Positions 1 to 8,274 of a stretch of 50,414 nt of DNA are shown one piece after another. The translations under genes and the position numbers were made by a program. Within the stretch, counting starts at the first letter, position 1; every line of letters begins with the position of its first letter. The stretch comes from Anaerolinea sp. Lineage in GTDB: Bacteria > Chloroflexota > Anaerolineae > Anaerolineales > Anaerolineaceae. The notes under the pieces are model-generated. The model ran no database searches, was not told the origin of the DNA, and saw nothing but the letters and a program-made list of their open reading frames with translations. The DNA lies in assembly GCA_013824865.1 (NCBI GenBank), contig PNON01000012.1, positions 1 to 50,414 on the forward strand, written 5' to 3'.

Positions 1-365
1 TTTGCGCCACGATCCACGGTGAAGACGGGGATGCCAGCATCATTGGCTTTCTGGATGGCAGGCACAACTGCATCAGAGTCGGTCGGGTTGATCAGGATCG
101 CAGAAACTTTTTTGGTGATCAGGTCTTCGATACCAGCGGTCATCTTGGCTGAGTCATCCTGCGCATCCACAATGATGAGTTTCACGCCAGCAGAATCAGC
201 GGCTTTTTGAGCCCCGTCTCTGAGAGTAACAAAAAACGGATTGTTTAATGTAGAAAGAACCAGACCAATGGTCTTTTCGGTTGGCTGGACAGCAGCACCA
301 CCGCACGCTGAAAGCAGGATGGAAACCAGCATCAGCAAACTAAACAGGGTAGAAATTTTTTTCAT
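1..365 (-). CDS. rbsB: Ribose ABC transporter substrate-binding lipoprotein (partial, C-terminus outside window)
   Basis: Periplasmic-binding-protein-type sugar receptor that should deliver ribose to the RbsC permease. The 121 visible codons start at an ATG preceded by a GGAGG-type ribosome site. The N-terminus has a lipoprotein signal: a Lys-rich start, a hydrophobic core, then LLSAC with the lipidated Cys at residue 21. After this comes the RbsB/Peripla_BP_4 pattern: IGLVLSTLNNPFF, a D-rich DAQDD stretch, and INPTDSDAVVPA before FTVDRG. The gene is the last visible member of the minus-strand rbs cluster, 95 bases after rbsC. The rest lies beyond the left edge. Specificity for ribose is inferred from rbsK and rbsD next door. 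Confidence 0.9.
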   Translation of the reverse strand, partial: MKKISTLFSLLMLVSILLSACGGAAVQPTEKTIGLVLSTLNNPFFVTLRDGAQKAADSAGVKLIIVDAQDDSAKMTAGIEDLITKKVSAILINPTDSDAVVPAIQKANDAGIPVFTVDRGA

Positions 366-460
366 TGTCTTATCCTCCAGTTGATATATGGGTTGAATAT
401 TTTGTATGGAAATACAGGTTGACTATATGAAATGTTATATTCTGCGCTCCTTTCTTCAGG

Positions 461-1432
461 CTATTTTAATGTTCGGTTGATGGCTTTATAAAATAATAAA
501 GCCAGCGCGATCACCACACCTTTTATGACCTGCTCCCATAATTGGGAAACATTCAGCAGATTAAGACCATTGCTGAGAGTTTCTATCAACAGGGCTCCAA
601 GCAGTGTCCCCAGTAGAGTTCCTTCACCGCCCGAAAAACTTGTCCCGCCTACCACAACTGCCGCTATGGCGCTGAACTCATAACCTGCGCCAATAACAGG
701 CTGTGCCGAGTCAAGCCGTGCAATCAGGATCAGTCCAGCTAATGCGGCGCACATCCCGGAAATCATATAAACAATGACGATCACGCGGTTGTTGTTAACC
801 CCAGCCAACCGCGCCGCGACAGGGTTGTCTCCGATCAAATAAATATATTCGCCGAAACGCGTGCGGCTAAGAACAACTCCAACAAGGATGAACAGTATTG
901 CGGCAATAACAATCGGCATTGGCACAGGGCCAATCGAAGCGGTTCCGATGAAACGAAAAGTGTCGGGTAAGCCGGTGAAAGGTTTGCCTTGCGTGTACAT
1001 CAAGGTTAAACCGCGCCCAACTGTTAACATTCCCAGCGTGGCAATGAACGGGGGAATCTTTCCGCGCGCAATCATCAAGCCGTTGAACATGCCCATCAAT
1101 GCACCAATTCCGAGCGCAATCAGTATGGCCAGTAATACAGGCACACCTTGTTTGAGAAAATCAGCAGCTACCACAGCCGAAAGCGCCAGGATCGAACCCA
1201 CAGAAAGGTCAATCCCAGCGGTCAAAATGACAAGCGTCATGCCTATCGCAACAATGCCGCTGATGGTCGCCTGGCGCAAAATGTTGATCTGGTTCGCGCC
1301 AGTCAAAAAGCGATCTGAGAGCAGCGATAATCCCAGCCCCAGCAAAGCGTACACCAGCAACAACCCAAAACGTTTTAAGAATACGCTCAGAGTGAAAGGG
1401 GCGGAACGAAGTTGTGCGACAGGCGCTGTCAT
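461..1432 (-). CDS. rbsC: Ribose ABC transporter permease
   Basis: Integral membrane permease of the BPD_transp_2 (AraH/RbsC) family, forming the sugar channel in the cytoplasmic membrane. Hydrophobic helices run through most of its 323 residues. Family signatures seen are GIDLSVGSILALSAV, RGKIPPFIATLGMLTVGRG and VGGTSFSGGEGTLLGT. I chose the ATG at 1432, one base after the rbsD stop; a GGGAG ribosome site lies about 12 bases upstream. A TTG at 1444 would add four residues but sits directly on that site. The permease normally needs the RbsA ATPase, which is not encoded between this gene and rbsB or upstream in the operon. Confidence 0.93.
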   Translation of the reverse strand: MTAPVAQLRSAPFTLSVFLKRFGLLLVYALLGLGLSLLSDRFLTGANQINILRQATISGIVAIGMTLVILTAGIDLSVGSILALSAVVAADFLKQGVPVLLAILIALGIGALMGMFNGLMIARGKIPPFIATLGMLTVGRGLTLMYTQGKPFTGLPDTFRFIGTASIGPVPMPIVIAAILFILVGVVLSRTRFGEYIYLIGDNPVAARLAGVNNNRVIVIVYMISGMCAALAGLILIARLDSAQPVIGAGYEFSAIAAVVVGGTSFSGGEGTLLGTLLGALLIETLSNGLNLLNVSQLWEQVIKGVVIALALLFYKAINRTLK

Positions 1433-1433
1433 C

Positions 1434-1829
1434 TTAAAAAACAACTCCCGCTACCAGAATCACATTGGCATATGGAGAGAATTCACCGGTCCGAACCACA
1501 GCGCGGGCGTCGGAAGTCAAGGATTTAAATGTAGTGTGCGTCTCAAATTCCATTGGAACGCCGGGTAAAAGCTTTTTTACTGCATTCAGAAATTGCGGAT
1601 TGTGCGCTTTCACTTCTTCTGCCAGGATAATTTTTTCAATTTGCATTTCTTCCAGGATTACCTTGAGCGTTTCCACCGCGCCTGGCACACCTTTGGTCAA
1701 TGCCAGATCAATGCGCTCTGTCTCTGGCGGGATGGGCAGGCCAGCGTCCGCCACTACCAGCGTTTGCATGTGACCGAGCGTGGCGATGGCATACGATAGT
1801 TCCGAATTTATTAATGTCGTTTTTTTCAT
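1434..1829 (-). CDS. rbsD: D-ribose pyranase
   Basis: Interconverts the pyranose and furanose forms of D-ribose so that ribokinase receives its substrate. The 131 residues match the usual RbsD size. The family motifs are present: LGHMQTLVVADAGLPIP near the N-terminus, containing the catalytic His at about residue 19, and EFSPYANVILVAGVVF at the C-terminus. Its ATG overlaps the rbsK stop in an ATGA arrangement, with an AGGAGG ribosome site inside the rbsK 3' end, so translation is probably coupled. rbsC follows immediately. Confidence 0.95.
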   Translation of the reverse strand: MKKTTLINSELSYAIATLGHMQTLVVADAGLPIPPETERIDLALTKGVPGAVETLKVILEEMQIEKIILAEEVKAHNPQFLNAVKKLLPGVPMEFETHTTFKSLTSDARAVVRTGEFSPYANVILVAGVVF

Positions 1830-2734
1830 TTCTGACCTCCTAGAAATTCGTTTATTTCTTTGCGCATGGGCAGGGAAGGTTGTGCTCCCTGTCTTGTAAC
1901 GGAAATCGCCGCGGCAACATTCCCCAACTGAATGGACTCATCCATGTTCATGCCTTCTGCCAATCCTGTTGCAAAAGCGCCCACAAAGGCGTCCCCAGCA
2001 GCCACGGTATCAATGGCTTTCACTGGATAAGCCTGAATTTGCTTGCGCCCATCGGGGGTTACAATCATGACGCCTTTTTCGCCAAGCGTGATGATCAGAT
2101 TTCGCACGCCCATAACAAGCAATTGATCAACAGCAGATTCAAGTGTCTCCGCTCCAACCACCTGCATGGCTTCACGTTCATTGGGAATGAAGTAGTCGAC
2201 TTTTGATAATAATTCCGCACTGAGTGGTTGAGCCGGTGCCGGGTTCAGCACCACCCGCAGGTTATGTTGCGCAGCCAAAGCCAACGCTTCCCTGATAGTT
2301 TCCAGCGGACTCTCGAGTTGGGTGACCATTACATCAGCGTTGGCAAATGCTGTTTTGGCTGTATGCAGGTCCTGTGGAGTCAAAGCGAAATTTGCTCCCG
2401 AAGCAACGACAATCGTATTTCGTCCCTGGGCATCCACTGTAATCAGCGCAACTCCTGTGGCTTCGCGCTCATCCACTATCACGTACTGAGTATCAATTCC
2501 ATCTTTGTCGGCACTCGCGCGTAATTCATCTCCAAATCCATCCTTCCCTACGCGTCCAATCATTGCCACCGCTGCGCCCATACGCGCCGCCGCTACTGCC
2601 TGGTTGGCGCCCTTTCCGCCGGAAAATGTGTAAAATTTTCCACCCAAAATAGTTTCACCAATTTGTGGGTGACGGGCAATATTGACAACCAGATCCATAT
2701 TCAAGCTACCAACAACGAGAATTTTGCCCTGCAT
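1826..2734 (-). CDS. rbsK: Ribokinase
   Basis: PfkB-family kinase that phosphorylates D-ribose to ribose 5-phosphate for the pentose phosphate pathway and nucleotide synthesis. Seen motifs are the N-terminal GSLNMDLVV, the first PfkB signature FSGGKGANQAVAAARMG (about residues 37-53), a substrate-side NPAPAQPL, and the C-terminal signature DTVAAGDAFVGAF carrying the catalytic Asp. The 302-residue length is normal. The ATG at 2734 overlaps the regulator's TGA by one base, with GAGG upstream; a TTG one codon earlier is less likely. The gene is the second of the rbs operon. Confidence 0.95.
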   Translation of the reverse strand: MQGKILVVGSLNMDLVVNIARHPQIGETILGGKFYTFSGGKGANQAVAAARMGAAVAMIGRVGKDGFGDELRASADKDGIDTQYVIVDEREATGVALITVDAQGRNTIVVASGANFALTPQDLHTAKTAFANADVMVTQLESPLETIREALALAAQHNLRVVLNPAPAQPLSAELLSKVDYFIPNEREAMQVVGAETLESAVDQLLVMGVRNLIITLGEKGVMIVTPDGRKQIQAYPVKAIDTVAAGDAFVGAFATGLAEGMNMDESIQLGNVAAAISVTRQGAQPSLPMRKEINEFLGGQK

Positions 2735-3732
2735 CAAGACCTCGTGGAACTTTCGCGAATGACCAATTGGGTGGATAATATAATGCGGCGGGGCGGTAAT
2801 GAAGGGTTGCCCATCCGTTCGAAAATGAGTTTTACCGCCAATTGACCAATTTCCTGTTTGGGTTGGGCAACGGTGGTAAGCGGTGGGGTGGTATAGGAAG
2901 CGAGTTCGATATCATCAAAACCGACGATGGCTACGTTTTCTGGCACACTCAGGCTAAGCTGGGCAGCGGCTCGCAATGCGCCAATCGCCATGATGTCATT
3001 GCATACGAATATGGCTGTTGGGCGGGGGTCATGCGCTAGAAGTTGTAGAGCTGCTGAATAGCCGGAAGAAGCATGAAAATCGCCACGTGCTATCAAGGAT
3101 TCTTCAATAGGAATTCCTGCTTGCTGGAGTGCAGCGCGATAGCCTGTGACACGGTCCGCGCTGGGGGTAATGTTAGATGGTCCCGTGATGCAACCGATGA
3201 CCTTATGCCCCAACGATATCAAGTGTTGCGTCGCAAGAAGTCCGCCCTGATAGTTTTCGGTGGTAACTGTATCCAATTCGAGGTTGCCCATCTCCCGGTC
3301 TACGACAACGAGAGGCAAACCATTTTTGACAATCTGTGAAATTGATTCTCGATTTTCCCCCGCTCCAACAAAGATGATACCATCCAGTTGTTTGTTTTCG
3401 AGAACTTCGGTATATATGCGCTCTTTATTTTCATCGTTATCTGTATTGCATAAAATAACGCTATACCCAAGCGCAAATGCTTCTGATTCAATCGCATGAC
3501 CAACCTCTGCGAAAAACGGATTGGAGCTATCGGGTAGAATCAAACCGAGCGTGTGCGTTTCGCCTCGCCGCAGGGAACGCGCCAATGCGTTGGGTCGATA
3601 GTTCAATTCACGCATAGCGGTTTTAACACGTTCGCGCACGTCTTCTGAAACGAAACGCGTGTTGTTCGCAACATGCGAAACGGTGGCAGAGGAGACCCCG
3701 GCTTTTCTGGCAACTTCACGAATAGTAGGCAT
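2734..3732 (-). CDS. rbsR: LacI-family transcriptional regulator of the rbs operon
   Basis: DNA-binding repressor with an N-terminal LacI helix-turn-helix (residues 1-50: TIREVARKAGVSSATVSHV, then the hinge region NYRPNALARSLR) and a periplasmic-binding-protein-like effector domain (LGLILPDSSNPFFAEV, ICNTDND, VVDRE, FVCNDIMAIGALRA, VGFDDIELASYTTPPLT). It is the first gene of the minus-strand rbs operon and sits directly downstream of a good promoter and a tandem operator-like repeat, so autoregulation is likely. Ribose as inducer is an inference from the operon. The symbol is by context; the family call is secure. Confidence 0.9.
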   Translation of the reverse strand: MPTIREVARKAGVSSATVSHVANNTRFVSEDVRERVKTAMRELNYRPNALARSLRRGETHTLGLILPDSSNPFFAEVGHAIESEAFALGYSVILCNTDNDENKERIYTEVLENKQLDGIIFVGAGENRESISQIVKNGLPLVVVDREMGNLELDTVTTENYQGGLLATQHLISLGHKVIGCITGPSNITPSADRVTGYRAALQQAGIPIEESLIARGDFHASSGYSAALQLLAHDPRPTAIFVCNDIMAIGALRAAAQLSLSVPENVAIVGFDDIELASYTTPPLTTVAQPKQEIGQLAVKLIFERMGNPSLPPRRIILSTQLVIRESSTRS

Positions 3733-3746
3733 ATTGAATATTCCGC

Positions 3747-3771
3747 GTAATCGTTTACGTAATCGTTTTAC
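3747..3771 (-). promoter_or_regulatory. Tandem LacI-type operator half-palindromes upstream of rbsR
   Basis: On the plus strand two near-identical units follow each other: GTAATCGTTTAC (3747-3758) and GTAATCGTTTTAC (3759-3771). Each has the imperfect dyad and central CG typical of LacI-family operators. They lie just downstream of the -10 box, across the expected transcription start of the minus-strand rbs operon. The likely ligand is the regulator encoded 14 bases further on. Confidence 0.7.
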
Positions 3772-3774
3772 TAA

Positions 3775-3803
3775 AGTATAGTGTTTTTTGAAGACCGAGT
3801 CAA
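3775..3803 (-). promoter_or_regulatory. Sigma70-type promoter of the rbs operon
   Basis: Read on the minus strand: -35 box TTGACT (3798-3803), 17-base spacer, -10 box TATACT (3775-3780). Both boxes are five of six matches to consensus and the spacing is ideal. The operator repeats follow immediately, and the rbsR start codon is about 43 bases beyond the -10 box. Confidence 0.75.
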
Positions 3804-3852
3804 TATGTCTTGCCCTCTTGCGTCATGTTAATCGTGTCTGTAAGAAGAACCA

Positions 3853-3883
3853 GATCCTAAAGGACTTCAAGGCCTCTAGGGTC
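3853..3883 (-). terminator. Hairpin terminator of the lipoprotein hydrolase gene
   Basis: Inverted repeat with 11-base arms (GATCCTAAAGG against CCTCTAGGGTC, two imperfect pairs) and a 9-base loop, 12 bases beyond the stop of the minus-strand gene at 3896-5014. The minus-strand tail is pyrimidine-rich (TGGTTCTTCTT), not a clean T run. It is nearly the same sequence as the hairpin after pyrH at 5354-5384. Confidence 0.55.
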
Positions 3884-3895
3884 TTGATGTAACGG

Positions 3896-5014
3896 TCATC
3901 GTTTTGAATATGCACCCCAGTGCAATCCGGGTTGCTGGTTCACATAATCCTCCGAGAAATAATAGGCGTCCTCCTGGCTGTCCTTCAGGTGAACATTGAA
4001 AAAAGCCACCAGGAAATGGAGCATTTTTACCTTTTGGCGGTAATCAAAGACCATCATATGCCCCTCATCAATAAAGGATATGAGCGTTTTCTCCTTACTG
4101 CCCAGGTTCTCATAGATAGGGACAGATTCAACAGTATATGGGCACACATTGTCCGCTGTGCCATCCATGATCAACATGGGGATGCGCACCGCCTGCAGCC
4201 CGCGTTTTCCAAACAACAATGCGCCTTCCGGTGCCATGGGTGCAGCCGCCTTGATGCGGGGATCCGTCATCGGCTGCCATAATCCATCCTCTGGCGCTGC
4301 CAACCTTTGCGCGGCATCGCCGACAATTGCTGAAAAATCAAGATTCTGCGGACACATGTAATTCTTCCACCACCCGACTGGAGGAGGAATGATGTCATCC
4401 AATTGGGCTATCACCTCCCGGCATTTCTCTCGGTGATACTGCGGGTCAAACCTGGCTCCACTGAGTGCCAGGGCGTTGTAGCCATCAAATGAATAGCCCA
4501 AAACACCGGCATTATCCGTATCCATGACACCAACTAATTCTTCCGGCATATCCCTGGAGACATACTCAAGAGCCGCCAGAATCTCCTGGGGAAAATCAAT
4601 GAGCTTGCTTCCCAGTTTTTCGTATGAATCCTGACCATCCACGCTGATGACCACGAATCCATACGAAACCAGATGGATGGCAAATTCATTGGCTATTTTT
4701 GTTGCACACAATAGAATCGGGTAATGAGCCTGCGACATATCTGGCACGGCATCCTTTGCGGCAGTGCCCGTGTAGTTAGCGGGTTTGATGGCTGGATACC
4801 AAATGGTCAGGTTCAGCTTTTCTTCCTGCATCCAGGGGTGCGGGTAGCTTACTGAACGTTTTCCGGTAAACATTTCACCTGGAGTCTCGTAGGTCATGGG
4901 AATAGTGCTTATAGGTGCCGTGGTTGCCGGGGCTGATATAAGGGTGTCCTGGGGTGTGCATCCAATTATCGATAGCGTAAAAATAGCTGTCAGAAATGAA
5001 TTCCGCATATTCAT
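3896..5014 (-). CDS. Lipoprotein alpha/beta hydrolase, PAF-acetylhydrolase / dienelactone hydrolase-like
   Basis: Secreted, lipid-anchored alpha/beta hydrolase of 372 residues. The signal peptide ends in LSIIGC with the lipidated Cys near residue 19. The core resembles the bacterial PAF-acetylhydrolase isoform II group: the segment MQEEKLNLTIWYPA, the nucleophile elbow GYSFDG (Ser in a G-x-S-x-x-G setting), MDGTADNVCP for the acid residue and DEGHMMVFD for the catalytic His. The substrate cannot be read from sequence. The start ATG has a strong AGGAGG site five bases upstream. It stands alone, with a hairpin after its stop and about 390 bases of non-coding DNA before it. Confidence 0.75.
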   Translation of the reverse strand: MNMRNSFLTAIFTLSIIGCTPQDTLISAPATTAPISTIPMTYETPGEMFTGKRSVSYPHPWMQEEKLNLTIWYPAIKPANYTGTAAKDAVPDMSQAHYPILLCATKIANEFAIHLVSYGFVVISVDGQDSYEKLGSKLIDFPQEILAALEYVSRDMPEELVGVMDTDNAGVLGYSFDGYNALALSGARFDPQYHREKCREVIAQLDDIIPPPVGWWKNYMCPQNLDFSAIVGDAAQRLAAPEDGLWQPMTDPRIKAAAPMAPEGALLFGKRGLQAVRIPMLIMDGTADNVCPYTVESVPIYENLGSKEKTLISFIDEGHMMVFDYRQKVKMLHFLVAFFNVHLKDSQEDAYYFSEDYVNQQPGLHWGAYSKR

Positions 5015-5405
5015 ATACTCCTCCTTGTTGTTAATGGATGAAGATAATATAAGTCCTGAAGGTCGCGGTGTTTGTTATGTGGTCGGGATTGTGAAGCGTT
5101 GATGATGAGACTAATTCATAATAGCACTTGCATTAGGTAGTTACAAGCTGCGCATTGCCCCCTTGAGCATTGCCCCTTCGACAAGCTTGGGGGGCGGTTG
5201 CGGTGGGTAAGCTGGTCAGACCCAGTACGCCACTTAGACGGATTCGGGGAGCGGTTACATCAGGCGCAATTGTCGAACGCATTCACTCTTCCTAACCGTC
5301 CCCGGTGAGGGAAAAGTATGTGGTTAATTTAATCATGGCTGCGAAAAGAAAACGATCCTAAAGGCCTTGAAGACCTTTAGGATCAAGTGGCAGAAAATTA
5401 TACTA
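5015..5405. other. Intergenic region, 391 bases
   Basis: No credible gene. It holds the 5' region of the hydrolase lipoprotein, a G/C-rich middle with a partial palindrome (CCCCTTCGACAAGC followed by a G run, around 5170-5195), and the pyrH terminator at 5354-5384. A 68-codon plus-strand frame running from within the hydrolase gene to 5102 has no ribosome site and is not believed. Confidence 0.6.
5354..5384 (-). terminator. Intrinsic terminator after pyrH
   Basis: Perfect 11-base-pair stem (GATCCTAAAGG / CCTTTAGGATC) with a 9-base loop. On the minus strand it is followed by GTTTTCTTTTC. It lies 21 bases beyond the pyrH stop and ends the rpsB-tsf-pyrH unit. Confidence 0.8.
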
Positions 5406-6125
<720 letters not shown>

Positions 6126-6147
6126 TCACCTCCATATCAATTTTAGC

Positions 6148-6172
6148 AAAAAGCCAACCTTTCGGTTGGCTT
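6148..6172 (-). terminator. Hairpin between tsf and pyrH
   Basis: Nine-base-pair stem AAGCCAACC / GGTTGGCTT with a GAAA tetraloop on the minus strand, followed by TTTGC after the final stem T pair. It sits 9 bases after the tsf stop and 26 before the pyrH start. It could attenuate transcription into pyrH rather than end the operon fully, since no clear promoter fits between it and pyrH. Confidence 0.75.
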
Positions 6173-6181
6173 TCTTAGTGA

Positions 6182-6790
6182 TTAATCCTGAGTGCTCTCG
6201 CCCAATTCCCAGCGCACAAAGCGCCGGATGACGATATTCTCGCCCATGCTGACAATGGCATCATTCATCAGAGACTGAACAGTCATCTTGTCATCACGAA
6301 TGTAGACCTGGCGCAGCAGCACGGTTTCGTTCTTGAATTTCTCGAGCGAGCCTTCCACAATCTTGGGGATGATGGCTTCCGGTTTGCTATCTTCGCGTGC
6401 TTTGGCTGCCGCGATCTGGCGTTCGTGTTCCAGATCGGCTTCAGGGATATCTGTTTCCTTGATATAGCGCGGAGCGGCAGCGGCGATTTGCAGCGCAATC
6501 TCATGCGCGAATTTGCGGAAGTTTTCTGAGCGGCCAACAAAATCGGTTTCGCTGTTAACTTCCACCATCACACCCACGCGGCCGGCGCCGTGGGTATAAA
6601 GTTCAAGGGTTCCTTCAGATGCGGCGCGATCCGCGCGTTTGGCAGCGGTCGCCAGGCCTTTTTCGCGCAGGTAATCGACGGCTTTGTTATAGTCGCCATC
6701 CGCATTCTCCAGCGCCTTACGGCAATCCAGTATACCAGCGGCGGTGGCTTCTCGCAGTTGTTTGATCATCTCAGTGGTGATTGTTGCCAT
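6182..6790 (-). CDS. tsf: Elongation factor Ts, short form
   Basis: Guanine-nucleotide exchange factor for EF-Tu. At 202 residues it is the short EF-Ts type seen in several deep-branching lineages, against about 280 in E. coli. It has the N-terminal UBA-like domain with REATAAGILDCRKALENADGD (family form: GAGMMDCKKAL), then YLREKGLATAAKRADR and the core NSETDFVGRSENFRKFAHEIA. The C-terminal part ends near VRWELGE. It follows rpsB after 26 bases and is co-transcribed with it. Confidence 0.96.
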   Translation of the reverse strand: MATITTEMIKQLREATAAGILDCRKALENADGDYNKAVDYLREKGLATAAKRADRAASEGTLELYTHGAGRVGVMVEVNSETDFVGRSENFRKFAHEIALQIAAAAPRYIKETDIPEADLEHERQIAAAKAREDSKPEAIIPKIVEGSLEKFKNETVLLRQVYIRDDKMTVQSLMNDAIVSMGENIVIRRFVRWELGESTQD

Positions 6791-6816
6791 GGTTCTCTTT
6801 TCTGTGCAAATAAATA

Positions 6817-8094
6817 TTAAGCTGCAGTTTCATCGGTGGAAGCTTCGGCTTTTTCAGCAGGATCTTCTGTAGCTTTGGTGGCAGCTTTGGCTTTTTTGGC
6901 GGGAGTTATGGTTTCTTCGACAGGTGCTTCTGTAACTTTGTCGGCAGCTTTGGCTTTTTTGGCGGGAGTTACGGTTTCTTCGACAGGTGCTCCTGTAACT
7001 TTGTCGGCAGCTTTGGTTTTTTTAGCGGGAGCTACGATTTCTTCGACGGGTGCTTCTGTAACTTTATCGGCAGTTTTGGCTTTTTTAGCGGGAGCTACGA
7101 TTTCTTCGACGGGTACTTCTGTAACTTTGTCGGCAATTTTGGCTTTTTTGGCGGGGGCTGCGGTTTCCTCAACGGAAACTTCAGCTTTTTCAGCGGGAGC
7201 TTCAACAACTTCGGTGGAGGCAGCCACTTTTTCAGCAGGAGCTTCAGTTTCTTCCGGGGACACAGTGGATTTCGCGGTGTGGAGTTTGGCCAGGGTGGCG
7301 TCACCAAAAAGGTCCTTGTCTTCTAACTCAGGCTCCATATCGGTGGATGGACGGATACCAGTTGAAAGCGATACAGCAGCTACAACTTCGTCCTCGGCTT
7401 CTTTGTCGCTCATGGACTTGCCTTCAATGACGGCATCTGCGATCTTGGCAACCATTAATTTGATGGCACGAATGGCATCGTCATTGGAAGGAATGACATA
7501 ATCCACGCCGCTGGGATTGCAATTTGTATCCACCATGGCAATCACCGGGATTCCGGTCTTGTTGGCTTCCTTAATGGCAGTTTCTTCACGGTCAATATCC
7601 ACCACGAACACCAGTTCAGGAATGCGCTTCATTTTGCGTACGCCGCTGAGGCGGATGATGAGGCGGGTAACTTCGCGTCCGATGAGCAAGCCTTCTTTTT
7701 TGGTCAGGCGGTTGATCTCGCCGGTTTCGCGCAGCTTCTCCAGCCGATCCAGCTCGGTGATACGGGCGAACATGGTGGACCAGTTGGTGAGCATGCCACC
7801 CAGCCAGCGCTCGGTTACATAGGGCATGCCGCAGCGTTCAGCTTCTTCTTTAACGGTCTCCTGCGCCTGGCGTTTAGTGCCAATGAACAGAACCACGCCG
7901 CCATTGGCAACAGTGTCGCGCACCAGGTTGTAAGCGGCGTTGAGCGCCTTGACAGTCTGCTGCAAGTCAATAATGTGGATACCGTTGCGCTCGGTAAAGA
8001 TATATGGGCGCATGTGGGGATCCCACTTGTTGGTGCGGTGACCGAAATGGACGCCGCTTTCTAATAGTGCTTTCATGGAAACCACTGAAGACAT
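6817..8094 (-). CDS. rpsB: Ribosomal protein S2 with a long repetitive C-terminal tail
   Basis: Small-subunit ribosomal protein S2. Residues 1-235 are canonical: MKALLESGVHFGHRTNKWDPHM, YIFTERNGIHIIDLQQT, FIGTKRQAQE, RWLGGMLTNW and DTNCNPSGVDYVIPSNDDA. S2 normally ends near 230-260 residues; this one continues to 425. The extra part is an acidic linker followed by Ala/Pro/Lys/Glu-rich repeats of 21 residues, each with PAKK followed by a K-x-A-D-K-V-T-x-x-P-V-E-E pattern. The repeats are conserved at DNA level as a 63-base tandem unit. The tail is probably disordered and of alternating charge. First gene of the rpsB-tsf-pyrH unit. Confidence 0.95.
   Translation of the reverse strand: MSSVVSMKALLESGVHFGHRTNKWDPHMRPYIFTERNGIHIIDLQQTVKALNAAYNLVRDTVANGGVVLFIGTKRQAQETVKEEAERCGMPYVTERWLGGMLTNWSTMFARITELDRLEKLRETGEINRLTKKEGLLIGREVTRLIIRLSGVRKMKRIPELVFVVDIDREETAIKEANKTGIPVIAMVDTNCNPSGVDYVIPSNDDAIRAIKLMVAKIADAVIEGKSMSDKEAEDEVVAAVSLSTGIRPSTDMEPELEDKDLFGDATLAKLHTAKSTVSPEETEAPAEKVAASTEVVEAPAEKAEVSVEETAAPAKKAKIADKVTEVPVEEIVAPAKKAKTADKVTEAPVEEIVAPAKKTKAADKVTGAPVEETVTPAKKAKAADKVTEAPVEETITPAKKAKAATKATEDPAEKAEASTDETAA
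6899..7150 (-). repeat. Four tandem 63-base repeats in the rpsB 3' end
   Basis: Units begin at 6899, 6962, 7025 and 7088, each starting GCGGGAG on the plus strand, with few differences between copies. Further diverged copies flank the array on both sides (to about 6840 and 7250). In protein they give a 21-residue unit with a PAKK-type basic half and a PVEE-type acidic half, kept exactly in frame. Confidence 0.92.
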
Positions 8095-8230
8095 AAATAC
8101 TCCTTTGCGTTAAGCCTCCGGCCCTTCATTCCCGGCTGAAGCTCCGGATGGGGAGCACGCTCAGTCAGATCAGGAACCGTGTGAGATAAGATACTCCTGA
8201 GTTTGCACTCGGGGCGGACGCAATTTTACC
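8095..8230 (-). promoter_or_regulatory. rpsB promoter and leader region
   Basis: A possible extended -10 box, TGG-TAAAAT on the minus strand (TAAAAT at 8223-8228), gives a leader of about 120 bases before rpsB. The leader is GC-rich and self-complementary (for instance CTTCA...TGAAG around 8125-8145) and ends with an AAAGGAG-type ribosome site. Such leaders often carry S2 autoregulation, but I recognise no known motif here. Confidence 0.35.
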
Positions 8231-8274
8231 ACAGAATTGGAGAAAGTTGGTTGTTGGTGATTAATTGCTGGGAT

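Noticed and set aside
6836..7501. 221-codon plus-strand frame over the rpsB repeats
   Set aside because: It is the complement of the low-complexity repeat tail; open by composition only.
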